Source of the DNA: Mixophyes australis
Taxonomy: Eukaryota > Chordata > Amphibia > Anura > Limnodynastidae
Assembly: GCA_036250195.1 (NCBI GenBank)
Contig: JAVHZZ010000004.1
Span: forward strand, 255,068,728-255,132,727
Direction of reading: 5' to 3'
DNA length: 64,000 nt
A program made the position numbers and the translations under genes. Of the stretch, positions 8,786 to 19,477 are shown piece after piece. Position 1 is the stretch's first letter, and the number at the start of each line of letters is the position of its first letter. Below the pieces are notes generated by a model. The model saw only the letters and a list, made by a program, of their open reading frames with translations, did no database searches and was not told the DNA's origin.

Positions 8786-11635
8786 CAAACGAAATTACAA
8801 TATGAGGTGAGACAGCATAGAACAGTAAACAATAATCACAGTAACTCAGTGAGCTCAAGGCACAGCTAGAGGGGCGGGGGAGGGGAGAGGGGAATGTCTG
8901 CTAACAACGGCACCTAGGAGGGAGGGCACAGATGAGAGGGAGACCCCCAGGGGGAAGAGGAAGGAGCGAGAGGGGACGGGGGAAGAGGGCCCTCGAGGAG
9001 GAAGGCAGGGTAGCTGGCGAGCAGAGTTAAACGTGGTGAAGACAGGAGGAGAGAAGACCCTGCTCAAAGGAGCGTACAATCTAAGGGGTGGGATAGACTG
9101 GCAGAGAGACACAGGGGAGAGAGGGAGAGAAGGAGGAACGGAGGATAAGGATAGGGGAAGGGGAATCAAGGGGAAGAGTCAGAAGAAAAGACTGGGAGAC
9201 TGGAAAGCTTTAAGAAAAAGGTGGGTTTTTAAACACTGTTTGAAACTGGACAGATTAGGGGAAGTTCTGATGGAGGGAGGGAGCTTACTCCAGTGGAGGG
9301 GGGCAGCGTGGGCGAAGTCTTGGCTATGCGCGTGGGAGGAGGTGATCAGGGGGGAAGCGAGGCAACGGTCATTGACCGATCAGAGAGGGCAGGATGGAGC
9401 ATGAATAGAGAGGAGGGGGGAGATGTAGGGTGCTGTGGAGTTGGCAAGGGCCTTGTATGTAAGAGTGAGGAGCTTGAACAGGATTCTGTAGTGTAAGGGG
9501 AGCCAGTGAAGGGATTGGTAGAGGGAGGAGACAGAAGAGGAGCCGTGAGAAAGGAAGATAAGCCTAGCAGCAGCGTTAAGTACAGATCGAAGGGGAGCGA
9601 GGTGAGAGTGGGGGAGGCCAGTAAGGAGGAGGTTCTAGTAGTCCAAGCGGTAGATGATCAGAGAGTGAATAAGACATTTAGTGGCATCTTGGGAAAGGAA
9701 GGGCCGGATGCGAGCGATGTTACACAGCTGGAAGCGGCAGAGAATGTGGGGGCCAAAGGAGAGAGAGGAGTCGAGGATGACCCCGAGGCAACGAAGTTGG
9801 GGGACAGGGGAGATAGAGGTGTTGTCGACAGTGATAGAGAGTTCAGAAGGGGGCAAGGTGCGAGGGGGAGGGAAGAGTAGGAGTTCAGTTTTGGCGAGGT
9901 TAAGTTTGAGAAATCGAGAGGACATCCAGGAGGAGATGGCAGAGAGGCAGGCGGACACCCTAAAGAGGAGGGAGGGAGAGAGATCAGGAGAGGAGAGGTA
10001 ATGTTGAGTGTCGTCAGCGTAGAGATGATAGTTGAGGCCGTAGGAGCTGATGAGTTCACCTAGGGAAGAGGTGTATAGAGAGAAGAGTAAGGGTCCCAAA
10101 ACAGAGCCCTGAGGGACCCCGACTGGAAGGGTGGACGGGGGGGAGAGAGACCCAGAGGTGGTGACGGAGAAGGAACGGTCAGCAAGGTAAGAAGTGAACC
10201 AGGACAGGACTGGGTCGGAGAGGCCAAAGGACTGGAGGGTGTGGAGGAGGAGTGGGTGTTTGACGGTGTCGAAGGCTGCAGAGAAATCAAGGAAGATGAG
10301 AAGGGAGAAGTGGCCCCTGGCTTTAGCCGAGAGGAGATCACTGGTGACTTTAGCCAGGGCAGTTTCAGTGGAGTGAAGGGGGCGGAAACCAGACTGGAGA
10401 GGATCAAGGAGGGAGTGTTCATAAAAGTAGCAGGAGAGACGGCTACAGACGAGCCTCCGAGAATTTTGGAGGCAAAGGGGAGAAGATATGGGCCGATAGT
10501 TAGAGGGAGAAGTGGGGTCAAGATTAGGTTTTATAAGAATGGGGGAAATGAGAGCATGTTTGAAGGAGGAGGGGAAGATGCCGGAGGAGAGGGAGAGATT
10601 AAAGAGGTGAGCGAGGTGGGAGCAGGTAGTGGGGGAAAGAGAGCGAAGAAGGTGGGAGGGGATGGGATCCAGGGGACAGGTAGAGGGGGGGAGGATGAAA
10701 TGAGAGAGTGGACTTCCTCACCCGTGGTAGGGCGGAAGGATTGGAGGGGAAGGTAGCTAGGGGGGGAGGACGGAAGAGTGGGGGGGGTGGACGAGAGAGT
10801 GGAGGAGGAGATTTCAAGTCAGATGGCCTCAATTTTAGAGGAGAAAAAGGAGGCGAAGTTGGAGGCAGTCAGGGAGGAGGGGGTGGGAGGAGGGGGCGGG
10901 GCCAGGAGAGTGCTGAAGGTGGCGAAGAGGCGGCGGGGGTTAGAGGATTGGGAAAGGATGAGGGACTTAAGGAAAGATTGCTTAGCGAGTGAGAGGGCAG
11001 AGCGTAGGGTGAAAGGATGAATTTTAGGTGGAGGAAGTCAGCCAGGGAGCGGGATTTTCTCCAGTGGCGTTCAGTGGTACGGGAGCATTTTTGGAGGAGG
11101 CGGGTAAGTTGGAGTGCCAGGGTTGGGGTTTGGAGCAGCGAGGGTGGACGGAGTGGGCAGGGGCGACCGCATCCAGAGCAGAGGTAAAGGTGAGATTGTA
11201 GAGAGAGACCGCCTGGTTGGGGCAGGACAGGGAGGAAAGGGGAGAAAGGAGAGTATCAAGAGAGGAAGACAGAGTGGCCGGGTCAAGGGCATCGATGTTG
11301 CGTATGAATAGAGTAGGTTTGGGGAGGGGGAGGGGAGCAGGAGAAGAGGAGAGAGATAAGGAGAGGAGATGGTGATCGCATAGAGGAAAGGGAGAGATGG
11401 AGAAGTCAGAGAGATTACATAGGTAGGAGAAGACAAGATCAAGAAAGTGGCCGAGGCAGTGGGTAGAGGAGGAGGGAGGAAGAAAGGGTGAGCAGTTTGC
11501 AGGAAGCAGGGTCACAGGGATTGTCCATGGGGAAGTTAAAGTCACCGAGGATGATGGAGGGGAGGTCGGAGGAGAGGTGGTGAGGAAACCAGGCAGCGGA
11601 GTTATCAAGGAAGAGGGAGGTGGGGCCAGGGGGGT
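8786..11635 (-). mobile_element. 5'-truncated L2/CR1-type LINE
   Basis: Minus-strand non-LTR retrotransposon. From right to left it shows the end of an AP endonuclease domain (ILGDFNFP near 11520-11550), a linker, reverse transcriptase (YADDTQ near 10004-10021) and a 3' UTR with AGATTGTACGCTCCTTTGAG near 9060-9080. Its truncated 5' end abuts hAT copy 2 at 11635/11636, as expected for target-primed insertion into that element. At its 3' end the UTR runs directly into the gypsy LTR at 8785, so part of the tail probably lies beyond the gypsy element. Confidence 0.85.
9190..11608 (-). pseudogene. LINE ORF2 remnant (endonuclease-reverse transcriptase)
   Basis: Endonuclease-side residues (GDFNFPMDNPCDP) and the CLGHFLDLVFS segment lie near 11450-11560. 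The same frame resumes at 10099 with [16 protein letters not shown] and [10 protein letters not shown] (RT motif), then [11 protein letters not shown] and [12 protein letters not shown] typical L2/CR1 C-terminus (WSKLPPSIR, SLSSFK-like) lies near 9200-9320. Stops (for example TAA at 11024) and frame changes (10060-10521 in another frame) show that it is dead. The purine-rich plus strand produces several spurious Gly/Glu/Arg-rich frames here. Confidence 0.82.
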
Positions 11636-12504
11636 GATGGTTAAGGTCCCTACGTCTACTGAATGTTGCTTTACAAACGCTACAAATGGCTAGACAACTG
11701 TTGTCAGGATTTGGGTAAATATAAATCCACACATAAGGGGTGGATTTTTTGGTCTTATGCCCAGGCATGACAATGGCCTTCTTCTTATCATGTGCAAGAA
11801 TTGCTTCCACTGGTGCAGGACTTACACAAATAACATCTTCATCAACTTCCTCATCAGCACCGTCGTCAGCTACACAAATATCCCCCTCATCCTGTTGTAA
11901 TTCTAAAGTGGCATCCTCAATTTTTTTATCACAGGCTACACTTGGGCTGCTCATCCACACATCTGCAGAAATGGCTTCTTTATGAGTAAAGTATCAGAAA
12001 GGTCAAGCTTACACCTAGCGCTTGTGGATAGACTCTCCTCAGGGATTTGTTCAGTTTCTGAATCTGAACATACTGTTTCTTCTAATGCCTTACTGTTTTG
12101 TTCCAGCTCGGCTTTTACACATAAAAGTATTTGGGCACCATATTTTGAGTCAGAATGACAAGGTCTTGTATCATCATGACTGACCTTACAAGAAGATTCA
12201 CTGAGAGTTGCAGAACTAGTACTCATAGAGAAAGGCAAAGGCCTGACTCTTTCCTTGCCACTGCGTATATAGAATGGTATGTTGGCAATTTTAGTTTTTT
12301 CAGCACTTAACTTTGCCTGGATTACAGGTGATTTTTCTTTACCAAGGTAAAAGGTGCTTTTTTACATTTTTGTTTCCCTGACATAAAAACACTATGCACT
12401 TTTACATAGGCTTTAGCAAATGACATAGAGAGATTACTATCACCATGACTGGTGTCAGCAGCTGCTTGGTGCTCCTGGTCTTCTGTGGACTGATGTGAAT
12501 CCAT
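11636..12504 (-). pseudogene. hAT transposase N-terminal fragment with BED finger (copy 2)
   Basis: Starts at ATG 12504 (MDSHQST), matching the start of copy 1. Coding similarity continues in three different frames (12504-12322, 12238-11951, 11960-11636), so at least two frameshifts and a stop have accumulated. Conserved blocks include PFYIRSGKER, DATLELQQDEG, VCVSP-type PVEAILA, KKAIVMPGHKTKKSTPY and the finger start CLAICSVCKATFSRRRDLNHH. It carries an intact TGG (Trp) at the position of the TAG in copy 1. The coding sequence is cut at 11636 by the LINE. Confidence 0.85.
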
Positions 12505-12529
12505 TTTAATAACACTGCCAGTTCTGTTG

Positions 12530-13320
12530 TTATAATTTCAGTTTCAGCACTGAAAACAGTCACCTGTCCTGTTTCTGGGTGAGCTATGGCACAGTACAAT
12601 GTCACTGGAGACTTTTATTTCCATTGTCAGCCCTATAATGTGTATTTCAGCACTGAAAACTGTCACCTCTCCTGTTTCTGGGGGAGCTATGGCACAGTAC
12701 AGTGTCACTGAAAACTTTTAATTACACTTCCAGACCTATTATTACAATTTTGCTTTCAGTACTAAATATTGCCACCTCTCCTGTTTCTGGGTAAGCTATG
12801 GCACAGTACAATGTCACTGGAGACTTTTAAAAACACTACCAGCCCTATAATGTGTTTTTCAGCTCTGAAAACTGCCACCTCTCCTGTTTGTGGGTGAGCT
12901 ATGGCACAGTAAAATGTCACTAGAGATTTTAAAATCGTTGCCAGCCCTATTTTTACAATTTTGCTTTCAGCACTGAAAAATGCCTCCTCTCCAGTTTTGG
13001 GTGAGCTATGGCACAGTACAATATCACTGGAGACTTTTAAAAACACTGCCAGCCCTATTATTACAATTTTGCTTTCAGCACTGAACATTGCAACCTCTCC
13101 TGTTTCTGGGTGAGCTATGGTACAGTAGAATGTCACTGGAGCCTTTGAAGAACACTGCCAGCCCTATAATTTGTCTTTCAGCACTGAAAACTGCCACCTC
13201 TTTTGTTTCTGTGTGAGCTATGTCACAGTACAATGTCACTGGAGACTGCCAAGAGCACTGCCACCCCTCGTGTTTCTCTTTCGTTAATGATGCTGCCCAA
13301 CTGCACTGGAGACTGCCAAC
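12530..13320. repeat. ~105-bp tandem array upstream of transposase in hAT copy 2
   Basis: Seven units marked by GAGCTATGGCACAGTA start their marker at 12581, 12684, 12793, 12896, 13003, 13112 and 13215. The spacing alternates between about 103 and 107-109 bp. Units are diverged. The array sits between the transposase ATG and the right terminus, the same position as the 100-bp array of copy 1, but the unit sequence looks unrelated. Confidence 0.9.
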
Positions 13321-13721
13321 AACTCTGACTACCCATTCTGTGTCTCTCTGTGAAATGGCGCTGGATTTCCGTGGAAGGCGGTACTTATAGAATCCAAAAC
13401 TTGCGAGATCCAACGATGCAGCGATGACGTTTTGCCTTATTTTCACTTCTGAGGGATGTGTGAAAGTACTGAGCCAGCTTGGCAAGGCACTCGGATCAGC
13501 GAAGTTCGGGTGAGCTCAGTTCTCGGAGAACCGAGTCAGAGCATCTCTACTAGTAATAGGATCACTTATTAAAAAATAGCAACATGTAAATCTAGTAAAA
13601 ACACAAGGGAACTTTGGGTACCTGAAATAATCACTAACTTAACATTTAATAAGTAAAGTAAATTTGTTATTTCTTCAGAGTGACATAAACATGATTATTC
13701 AGGAGCTTATGAACACTTACT

Positions 13722-14055
13722 GGGCAGCATGGTGGCTAAGTGGTTAGCACTTCTGCCTCACAGCACTTGGGTCATGAGTTTGATTCTCGACCATGGCCTT
13801 ATCTGTGTGGAGTTTGTTTGTTCTCCCTGTGTTTGCGTGGGTTTCCTCCGGGTGTGCCGGTTTCCTCCCACACTCCAAAAACATACTGGTAGGTTAATTG
13901 ACCCTAGTCTGTGTGTGTGTGTGTGTGTGTGTGTCTATGTTAGGGAATTTAGACTGTAAGCCCCAATGGGGCAGGGGCTGATGTGAATGAGTTCTCTGTA
14001 CAGCGCTGCGGAATTAGTGGTGCTATATTAATAACTGATGATGATGATATATTCA
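13722..14055 (+). mobile_element. tRNA-derived SINE (V-SINE-like) with L2-like tail
   Basis: A tRNA-like head with an A-box region (TGGCTAAGTGGTTAGCACT) and B-box region (GGTCATGAGTTTGATTCTC). A conserved central block follows (GTGGGTTTCCTCCGGGTG, TTTCCTCCCACACTCC). Then come a (GT)n stretch at about 13913-13933 and a tail CTGTACAGCGCTGCGGAAT ending in GATGATGAT. The tail resembles L2 LINE 3' ends, so L2 is the likely mobilising partner. Confidence 0.87.
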
Positions 14056-14767
14056 AACATTTCTATTGTTCCCTCTTACCATCTTATAATTTGCATATTT
14101 GATTAAAAGTATTACTGCACTTTTGCACAGTTGCTTTAGTTATCTATTAATTGCGTTAATCTTTTGAATATACATGTCTATTTTTTTTCTTTATTCTAAA
14201 GTTTGCTTGAGGTGAGATACAAAATGAATTGGAGAAGGCCGCTTTCTTGCCGTGACAAGCTGTTATGTAACAGGATTAGAAAATTGTCGTCTGTTGCATT
14301 TGAACAGACGACTGGAAGGATAGTGCTTTAGCATCCAAATAAATTATTATTTGTTCTCACTTTTTACAACATGGTTTTCTATTGCCAAGTATTGGTGGTT
14401 ATCAATTAATAATGAGATGAAATAAAGTGGTCATTCCCATTGTCTGACTTTGATCATTTGTAAGTATAAAGTACCCCTAAGGGTTATTATTTAAATAAAG
14501 CATTTTTCCTTACTTAAACACAGAAAAATAATATTTATTTATTTATTTATTTAAATCTATTTTTCTTACTTTATTATTTTTTTGTGTGGGAAAAGTGGAA
14601 CTGGAACCCCATCCAGGCTTCCATTTCCACTGTGCATATGTGAGTCGGCAATGCTGTGTCACACATGTGCAGAGGGACCCTGCACTGGTTGGTAAAGCGA
14701 TAAGAGGTGACAATTTAAAAAAAGACTGTGTACACACGGCCTTACGTTCAGCATGACCCCTAGCTCA
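14056..14767. other. Unassigned AT-rich sequence
   Basis: I see no coding frame or element terminus here. There is a short (TTTA)n run near 14535-14552. Confidence 0.6.
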
Positions 14768-14775
14768 TGATGGTC

Positions 14776-15470
14776 AGGGCCGCCGAGAGGGGGGGGAGCG
14801 GGTACATTTTACCCGGGCCCGGGCTTGCCAAGGGGCCCGGGCCGGGCCCTCGCTGCAAATTATTTAATTTTTATTTTGTTTTTTTTTCCCCATCTTCCAT
14901 TTTTTAATTGTTAGTTTTGATTTTTTTCCGCGGGGGGGTGGGGGGCGGTCTGGCAAGATCGTTGGTGGGGGGAGCTGTAACATAAAAAAATAAATAAAAA
15001 AAATTAATACTCACGTGACCGCGGCGCAGTGTCCTTCCTCTCTTCTCTCCTCCATTCACACTGACTGTCGGGCGTGACGTCATCAAGTCACGTCCGTCAG
15101 TCAGTGAGGAGCGCCGGACAAGACCAAGGCAGAAAAAAGAAGAGAAGACAGAAGAGAAGAGAGGAAAAGAAAAGAAAGAATCTGACAAAAGGTAAGGAAA
15201 GAAACGGAGAGGCAAGGGGAGGAAAACAGAAGGGGACAGTTGAAAGACAAAGGGCAAAGGACTAGATTTACTAAGCTGCGGGTTTGAAAAAGTGGGGATG
15301 TTGCCTACAGCAACCAATCAGATTCTAGCTTTCATTTATTTAGTACCTTCTACAAAATGACAGCTAGAATCTGATTGGTTGCTATAGGCAACATCCCCAC
15401 TTTTTCAAACCCGCAGCTTAGTAAATCTAGCCCAAGTGTAAGAGGAAACATGTCTAGTAAGGGCACTCAG
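14776..15470 (+). mobile_element. Non-autonomous hAT-like element with CRE-type palindrome
   Basis: The left end AGGGCCGCCGAGAGG is hAT-like. TGATGGTC occurs at both 14768-14775 and 15471-15478, a candidate 8-bp TSD. Inside are a GC-rich start, an inverted repeat around TGACGTCA (15062-15110), a purine-rich exon-like stretch and a splice-donor-like GGTAAGG at 15191. A palindromic MITE (15265-15427) is nested in it. No matching right TIR is seen, so the boundary is tentative. Confidence 0.55.
15265..15427. mobile_element. Palindromic MITE with TA target duplication
   Basis: The two arms (GATTTACTAAGCTGCGGG ... and its reverse complement, ~68 bp each) are nearly perfect and surround a short loop near 15330-15355. 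TA flanks both ends (15263-15264 and 15428-15429), which suggests Tc1/mariner-type mobilisation. There is no coding capacity. Confidence 0.9.
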
Positions 15471-15478
15471 TGATGGTC

Positions 15479-16761
15479 ATGATTTATTAAAATATACCTT
15501 TTATTAGTCATATTTAAAATACTGTTCCCTAAAGTGAACCTGAATATCGTTAGTAGCGAAATAGAAAGAAAAAGTGAAAAATTGTGACAAATAAACAGTA
15601 TTAAATAAAGATTGTAAAGGTGCTATGCAAGAGGGGGGCAGGGGGCTCCACTTCCAATGGCCCAGCTTTGCTTATAAAGGGATCCTTCACATCAGTATAC
15701 TTTCATTTACCTTTTCATATATTGCTTCACATTTGTTGTTGTCCTTTTTATTTTTTTACCACACAAAATAATTTGCAAACAGTAGTAGCCAGTGTTTTTT
15801 TGTAAGAAAAAATGTGCCGGAACTCAACTCATGTAGTCAATGACTGTACACACACCCACACACGTCAGTTGTGTAACGAAACATAACGGTCGCTGCCCAC
15901 AGTAAGCACTCATCGCGCGACAACACGACCAATCACAAGCTGAGCAGCGCTAGAAGCCGAGCAGCGCCATCACAACCAGCGCAGATGAAGTACGCATGCA
16001 TCGGACTCGACACACAAGCAGCCTGTATGCACCGTTTTAATGACTTTGCCACCGACCTGCTACGCTCGACAGGGTGATTCAAGTCCATATGGACCAAACA
16101 AAAAATGTTCAAAAGTTACATTTTTAAATCTTGGAAAATACGTTGAAGAAAGGTGCTGGAACTCAGAGCTCTATGACAAAATAAAGCACTAGTAGTATCT
16201 ATTGCACAGTGCAACTATTGTTTATTTCCAAAGTAAATGAAAAGAAACAACTTGTGGTTGATTATATAAAGTCTTTGGTGAAAAACACAAAGGAATACAA
16301 AAGAAACCAAGTTATATACAGTAATGCATTAGCAAAAGTATCTAATACACTCCTGTATGCACAAACCAACAAATTAAAATAGTCTGACTGGAAAAACCAG
16401 TTAGGTAAGATAAATAGAATAAGGAAATTGTACTAACCACCACTCTCACGATCCTCTGCTCTGGCAGGTCCCCTGATTACATTCCCTTGTAAGTTACATT
16501 CTAGAGGTTCTAGCGCAGGATCTTTCCTTTTTTATTTTATCACCCTACTACACTATTTACCTCTACTTCTGGATGTCATCTTTTTTAGATTAATCCTTAA
16601 CTGTATGTGACATATGTTTGGTGCATGCATAGGGCAACTGCACAATAGTCTAATTTAGAAATTCATAAAGTAAAGACATTCTTGTTTCCAATCTCCATGA
16701 GGAAATCCAGAAAGCAGAAGAAACGCGTTGTGAGCATCCAAAGGAAATCTATCTGCAACCC
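15479..16761. other. Unassigned intergenic sequence
   Basis: No gene recognised. A CG-containing patch at about 15810-16080 is bracketed by similar TGTGCCGGAACTC and GGTGCTGGAACTC motifs (15812, 16153) and may be a degenerate element. Confidence 0.5.
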
Positions 16762-16764
16762 AGA

Positions 16765-16766
<2 letters not shown>

Positions 16767-16804
<38 letters not shown>
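16767..16804. repeat. (AT)n microsatellite
   Basis: Uninterrupted AT dinucleotide run. It explains the Ile/Tyr-repeat reading frames over it. Confidence 0.97.
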
Positions 16805-16807
<3 letters not shown>

Positions 16808-17041
16808 CCTGGTATGCAGCAGTTAGTACCTACCAAATGTCCAATCCGACAGAAGTGTTACTGTATCACAAAGTGCTGAAACAGTTAATGCTGGTTATCA
16901 TAAAAAGGTGTCAGAACACACAATGCATCACAGCTTGTTGGGTATGGGGCTGCGTTGGAGCAGGCCAGTCAGAGTGCCCATGCTGATACCTGTCCACCGC
17001 CTACAATTTTGAGAGTGACACAAGAATTGGTTTTCAGAAAG

Positions 17042-17042
<1 letters not shown>

Positions 17043-17086
<44 letters not shown>
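17043..17086. repeat. (AT)n microsatellite
   Basis: Uninterrupted AT dinucleotide run. Confidence 0.97.
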
Positions 17087-17089
<3 letters not shown>

Positions 17090-17948
17090 TAAATGATTGA
17101 AATGGAACTGTAGAAGTGACGGTATGAAAAAGCAGTAAGAGAAGTGGTGGTATACAACCCCACTTCGACCACTGTATATAGCTTTATTTTTTTTCTACTG
17201 GCGAGAAAATGAAACATATACATCTTAAGACTGAGTGTCATATCTTGGCTCTTGCAAACAAATTTATATTCATGTAGTTGAATGTGCACAATGCTACAAG
17301 AGAGTGAATTTCCATTTCAGAATCTATCATGTTCAGGAAAAAACACACTTAACAGCAGGTATAAAGGATATACTACCTGGAATTTGGCTTTTATACAAAT
17401 GAGCTGTTAACTGACAGATGAAACATTACAGAAATAAATGGCTGTTAGAGACAGACTCTACATTAGTGTAGTTTATCACAAGGATGAGTTTCTAAAATAA
17501 AAGACAACAAGTCATTTAATTAAAGAACTTAAAATCAAGTATTAGGTGGAGGTCTCTATGTTAACATTAAACCATTCATCTTATTAAGCTACGATGACAC
17601 TGTGTTTGCTGAAGCGTCCATCAGTCCTATTCTATATTTTGAATTTTGGGTGTAGCCTCTGAGGTCGTTTGTCATGTGCATGCTAATTGTATCAGTGTGT
17701 ACCCAGCTTAAGCGACTTGGCCGGTTGTAGTCTCTGATAGTTACCCCAGGGAAGTGGTTGTCTCATGTGAGACACCAGCACCGCGACATAGTACTTTAAT
17801 AATCACCTATATTTTGGTGGATTGTCAGCAGTTCATAACCCCTTTGAAGATCATTCCTGGTTTATAGGATGATAATAATTATAGGAAACTCCAGCTTTCC
17901 CTCTTTTTATTTTATTCTTTACAGTGGTTGCAGTGGTTACCATTCTTG
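17087..17948. other. Unassigned intergenic sequence
   Basis: No coding frame, RNA gene or repeat terminus recognised. Confidence 0.55.
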
Positions 17949-17951
17949 TCA

Positions 17952-18135
17952 GGGGCGGGCTGGGCCGGGGGGCAGGGGGGCATCGGTCCCCTGGGCCGCT
18001 CAGTCTAACCATCACATGACACGCGATGTGGCTGCTTCAGCGCACAGGCGGGCGCATCACGTGACACGCGATGCGGCGTGTCATTGATGACGCTGCTGCA
18101 TCGCGTGTCATCGCGTGCATCACGTCTTGTTCAAC
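17952..18135 (+). mobile_element. Fragment of non-autonomous hAT-like element
   Basis: Starts CAGGGGCGGGCTGGGCC, closely related to the terminus at 47877. It continues into GC-rich sequence with repeated and inverted ATGACACGCGATG blocks that can form a hairpin (about 18055-18120). No matching right end. Confidence 0.55.
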
Positions 18136-18362
18136 TTATATTGTTAAACTATAATTTCTTGTGTGACAGACAGCTTTATTCGACGTATGGTTTGCTCTTC
18201 ATCAAAATATTTATGAATATGTGGCTGATCACTAATTATATTGTTCATCAGTGGTAGTTTGGAAATGGTCTTATATTTGCCTATATAAAATGCAGCAAGC
18301 CATCATGTGGCCTCCTTGTGTAAGATAACATGCTGGTAATGGCTCCCTAATGTATCTTTAGG

Positions 18363-18442
18363 TGCCAAAAACCACTATATTCCGCAGCGCTGTACAGAGA
18401 ACTCACATCAGTCCCTGCCCCATTGGAGCTTACAGACTAATC
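18363..18442 (-). mobile_element. SINE/L2 tail fragment
   Basis: Reverse-strand copy of the conserved SINE tail (GGGGCAGGGACTGATGTGAG, then TGTACAGCGCTGCGGAAT). Only the 3' part is present. Confidence 0.8.
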
Positions 18443-18483
18443 ACATTACGTGGGACTTGTATTTGTAGTTTTCATCACCTGGC

Positions 18484-19078
18484 TGTCAGGTGCCGTCTCC
18501 GCGCTCTCCACAGGCGCCGGAGACGGACACCTTCTCTCCGCAATCCTCGTCCTGTTGCCTAGCAGCAGAACTCTATCTCTACTCACCTGTCTGCAGCCAG
18601 CATGTCTAAACCACCTAAATCTCCCTAACCCAATCAGGAGGCACCTTAGAGTACTTAAAGCAGCCTCTGACACATGTCTAGTGCCTGAGTATTGGTTCTA
18701 ACCAGCTCCAGCATTTAGTTTATATTCCTGTTCCTGACCTCCTGTGTATTTGACTCCTTGGCTTGTTTGACCTCTCATCCGGATATCCCTTGTACTTCGC
18801 TGCCCGCACTGGTATTGACCTTTGGACCTTTCCTGACTACTCTTGCCTACTCTCCGTGGTACCTCGCTTCCTTGGTTTCGATTCGGCCTGTCTGACTACC
18901 CTCTAATCGCGGCACTGGTGACTTCCTGGGAGAACCGCGACCTGTACATCGCACGCAGCAAAGCCCAAACCTCCTTGCGGGGGTCCCTGGTGAACACCGG
19001 TGGTGTGTTAGACTCTGCGCCTCTCAGGTTAGTAGCGCTAATACCAGTCAGTGATATTCCTTGTGTAAAAGTGTGACA
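18484..19078 (+). mobile_element. Solo gypsy LTR with 5-bp TSD
   Basis: Begins TGTCAGGTGCC and ends GTGTGACA. CTGGC is duplicated exactly at 18479-18483 and 19079-19083. The 3' half shares GAACCGCGACCTG and GTTAGACTCTGCGCC with the LTRs at 37443 and 56201. A related repeat at 26626-26680 lacks the insertion and serves as an empty-site comparison. It has no internal minisatellite, unlike its relatives. Confidence 0.93.
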
Positions 19079-19179
19079 CTGGCTTTGTGGGCCGTGGAAC
19101 TTAAGGGGCTATGAAACCTAAAATATAAGTTAGCTCAAATAAAAATACCTGAAATTCATGAGTCCCCCAGACATTCTGG

Positions 19180-19469
19180 CAGGGCCATCTTAACAACATT
19201 ATGGGCCCCCGGGCAAAGCAGTGCACCGGGGCCCCTAGATATAGATATAAATATAGATATAGATATATAGATGTATACAGATATAGATATAGATATATAG
19301 AGATGGAGATAGATAGATGTACTTGCTCAGTGACCCTTGAAGGTTTTTTTTGCAGGTTTTTTTCTTTTGCAGGATTATTTATTCTCATTAAGAGCCGTAC
19401 CTATGGGGCCCCCTTGCCCGTGGGCCCCCGGGCAGCTGCCCATCGTGCCCAATGGAAAAGATGGCCCTG
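19180..19469. mobile_element. Short non-autonomous hAT element with 8-bp TSD
   Basis: Terminal inverted repeats CAGGGCCATCTT / AAGATGGCCCTG, with CATTCTGG repeated exactly at 19172-19179 and 19470-19477. The 290-bp interior is an (ATAGAT)-type microsatellite (about 19237-19318) between GGGCCCC-rich subterminal regions. There is no coding capacity. Confidence 0.95.
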
Positions 19470-19477
19470 CATTCTGG

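Larger units (their letters stand above)
11636..13549 (-). mobile_element. hAT (ZBED-type) transposon, copy 2, right part
   Basis: Homologous to copy 1. It begins at GATGGTTAAGGTCCC (matching copy 1 at 2822), carries the BED-finger and N-terminal coding region, then a tandem array, and ends with GTTCTCGGAGAACCGAG and CATCTCTA at 13549. The left part was displaced by the LINE and is outside the window. It is more decayed than copy 1. The expected 8-bp flank is CTAGTAAT at 13550-13557. Confidence 0.85.

Noticed and set aside
9506..11020. Several plus-strand Glu/Gly/Arg-rich frames
   Set aside because: They are shadows of the pyrimidine-rich minus-strand LINE ORF2.
13722..13800. Possible tRNA gene
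   Set aside because: The A/B-box sequences are part of a SINE head: no complete cloverleaf is evident, and the same SINE recurs at 34639.
16682..16879. Frame with an Ile-Tyr run
   Set aside because: It spans the (AT)n microsatellite and has no supporting context.
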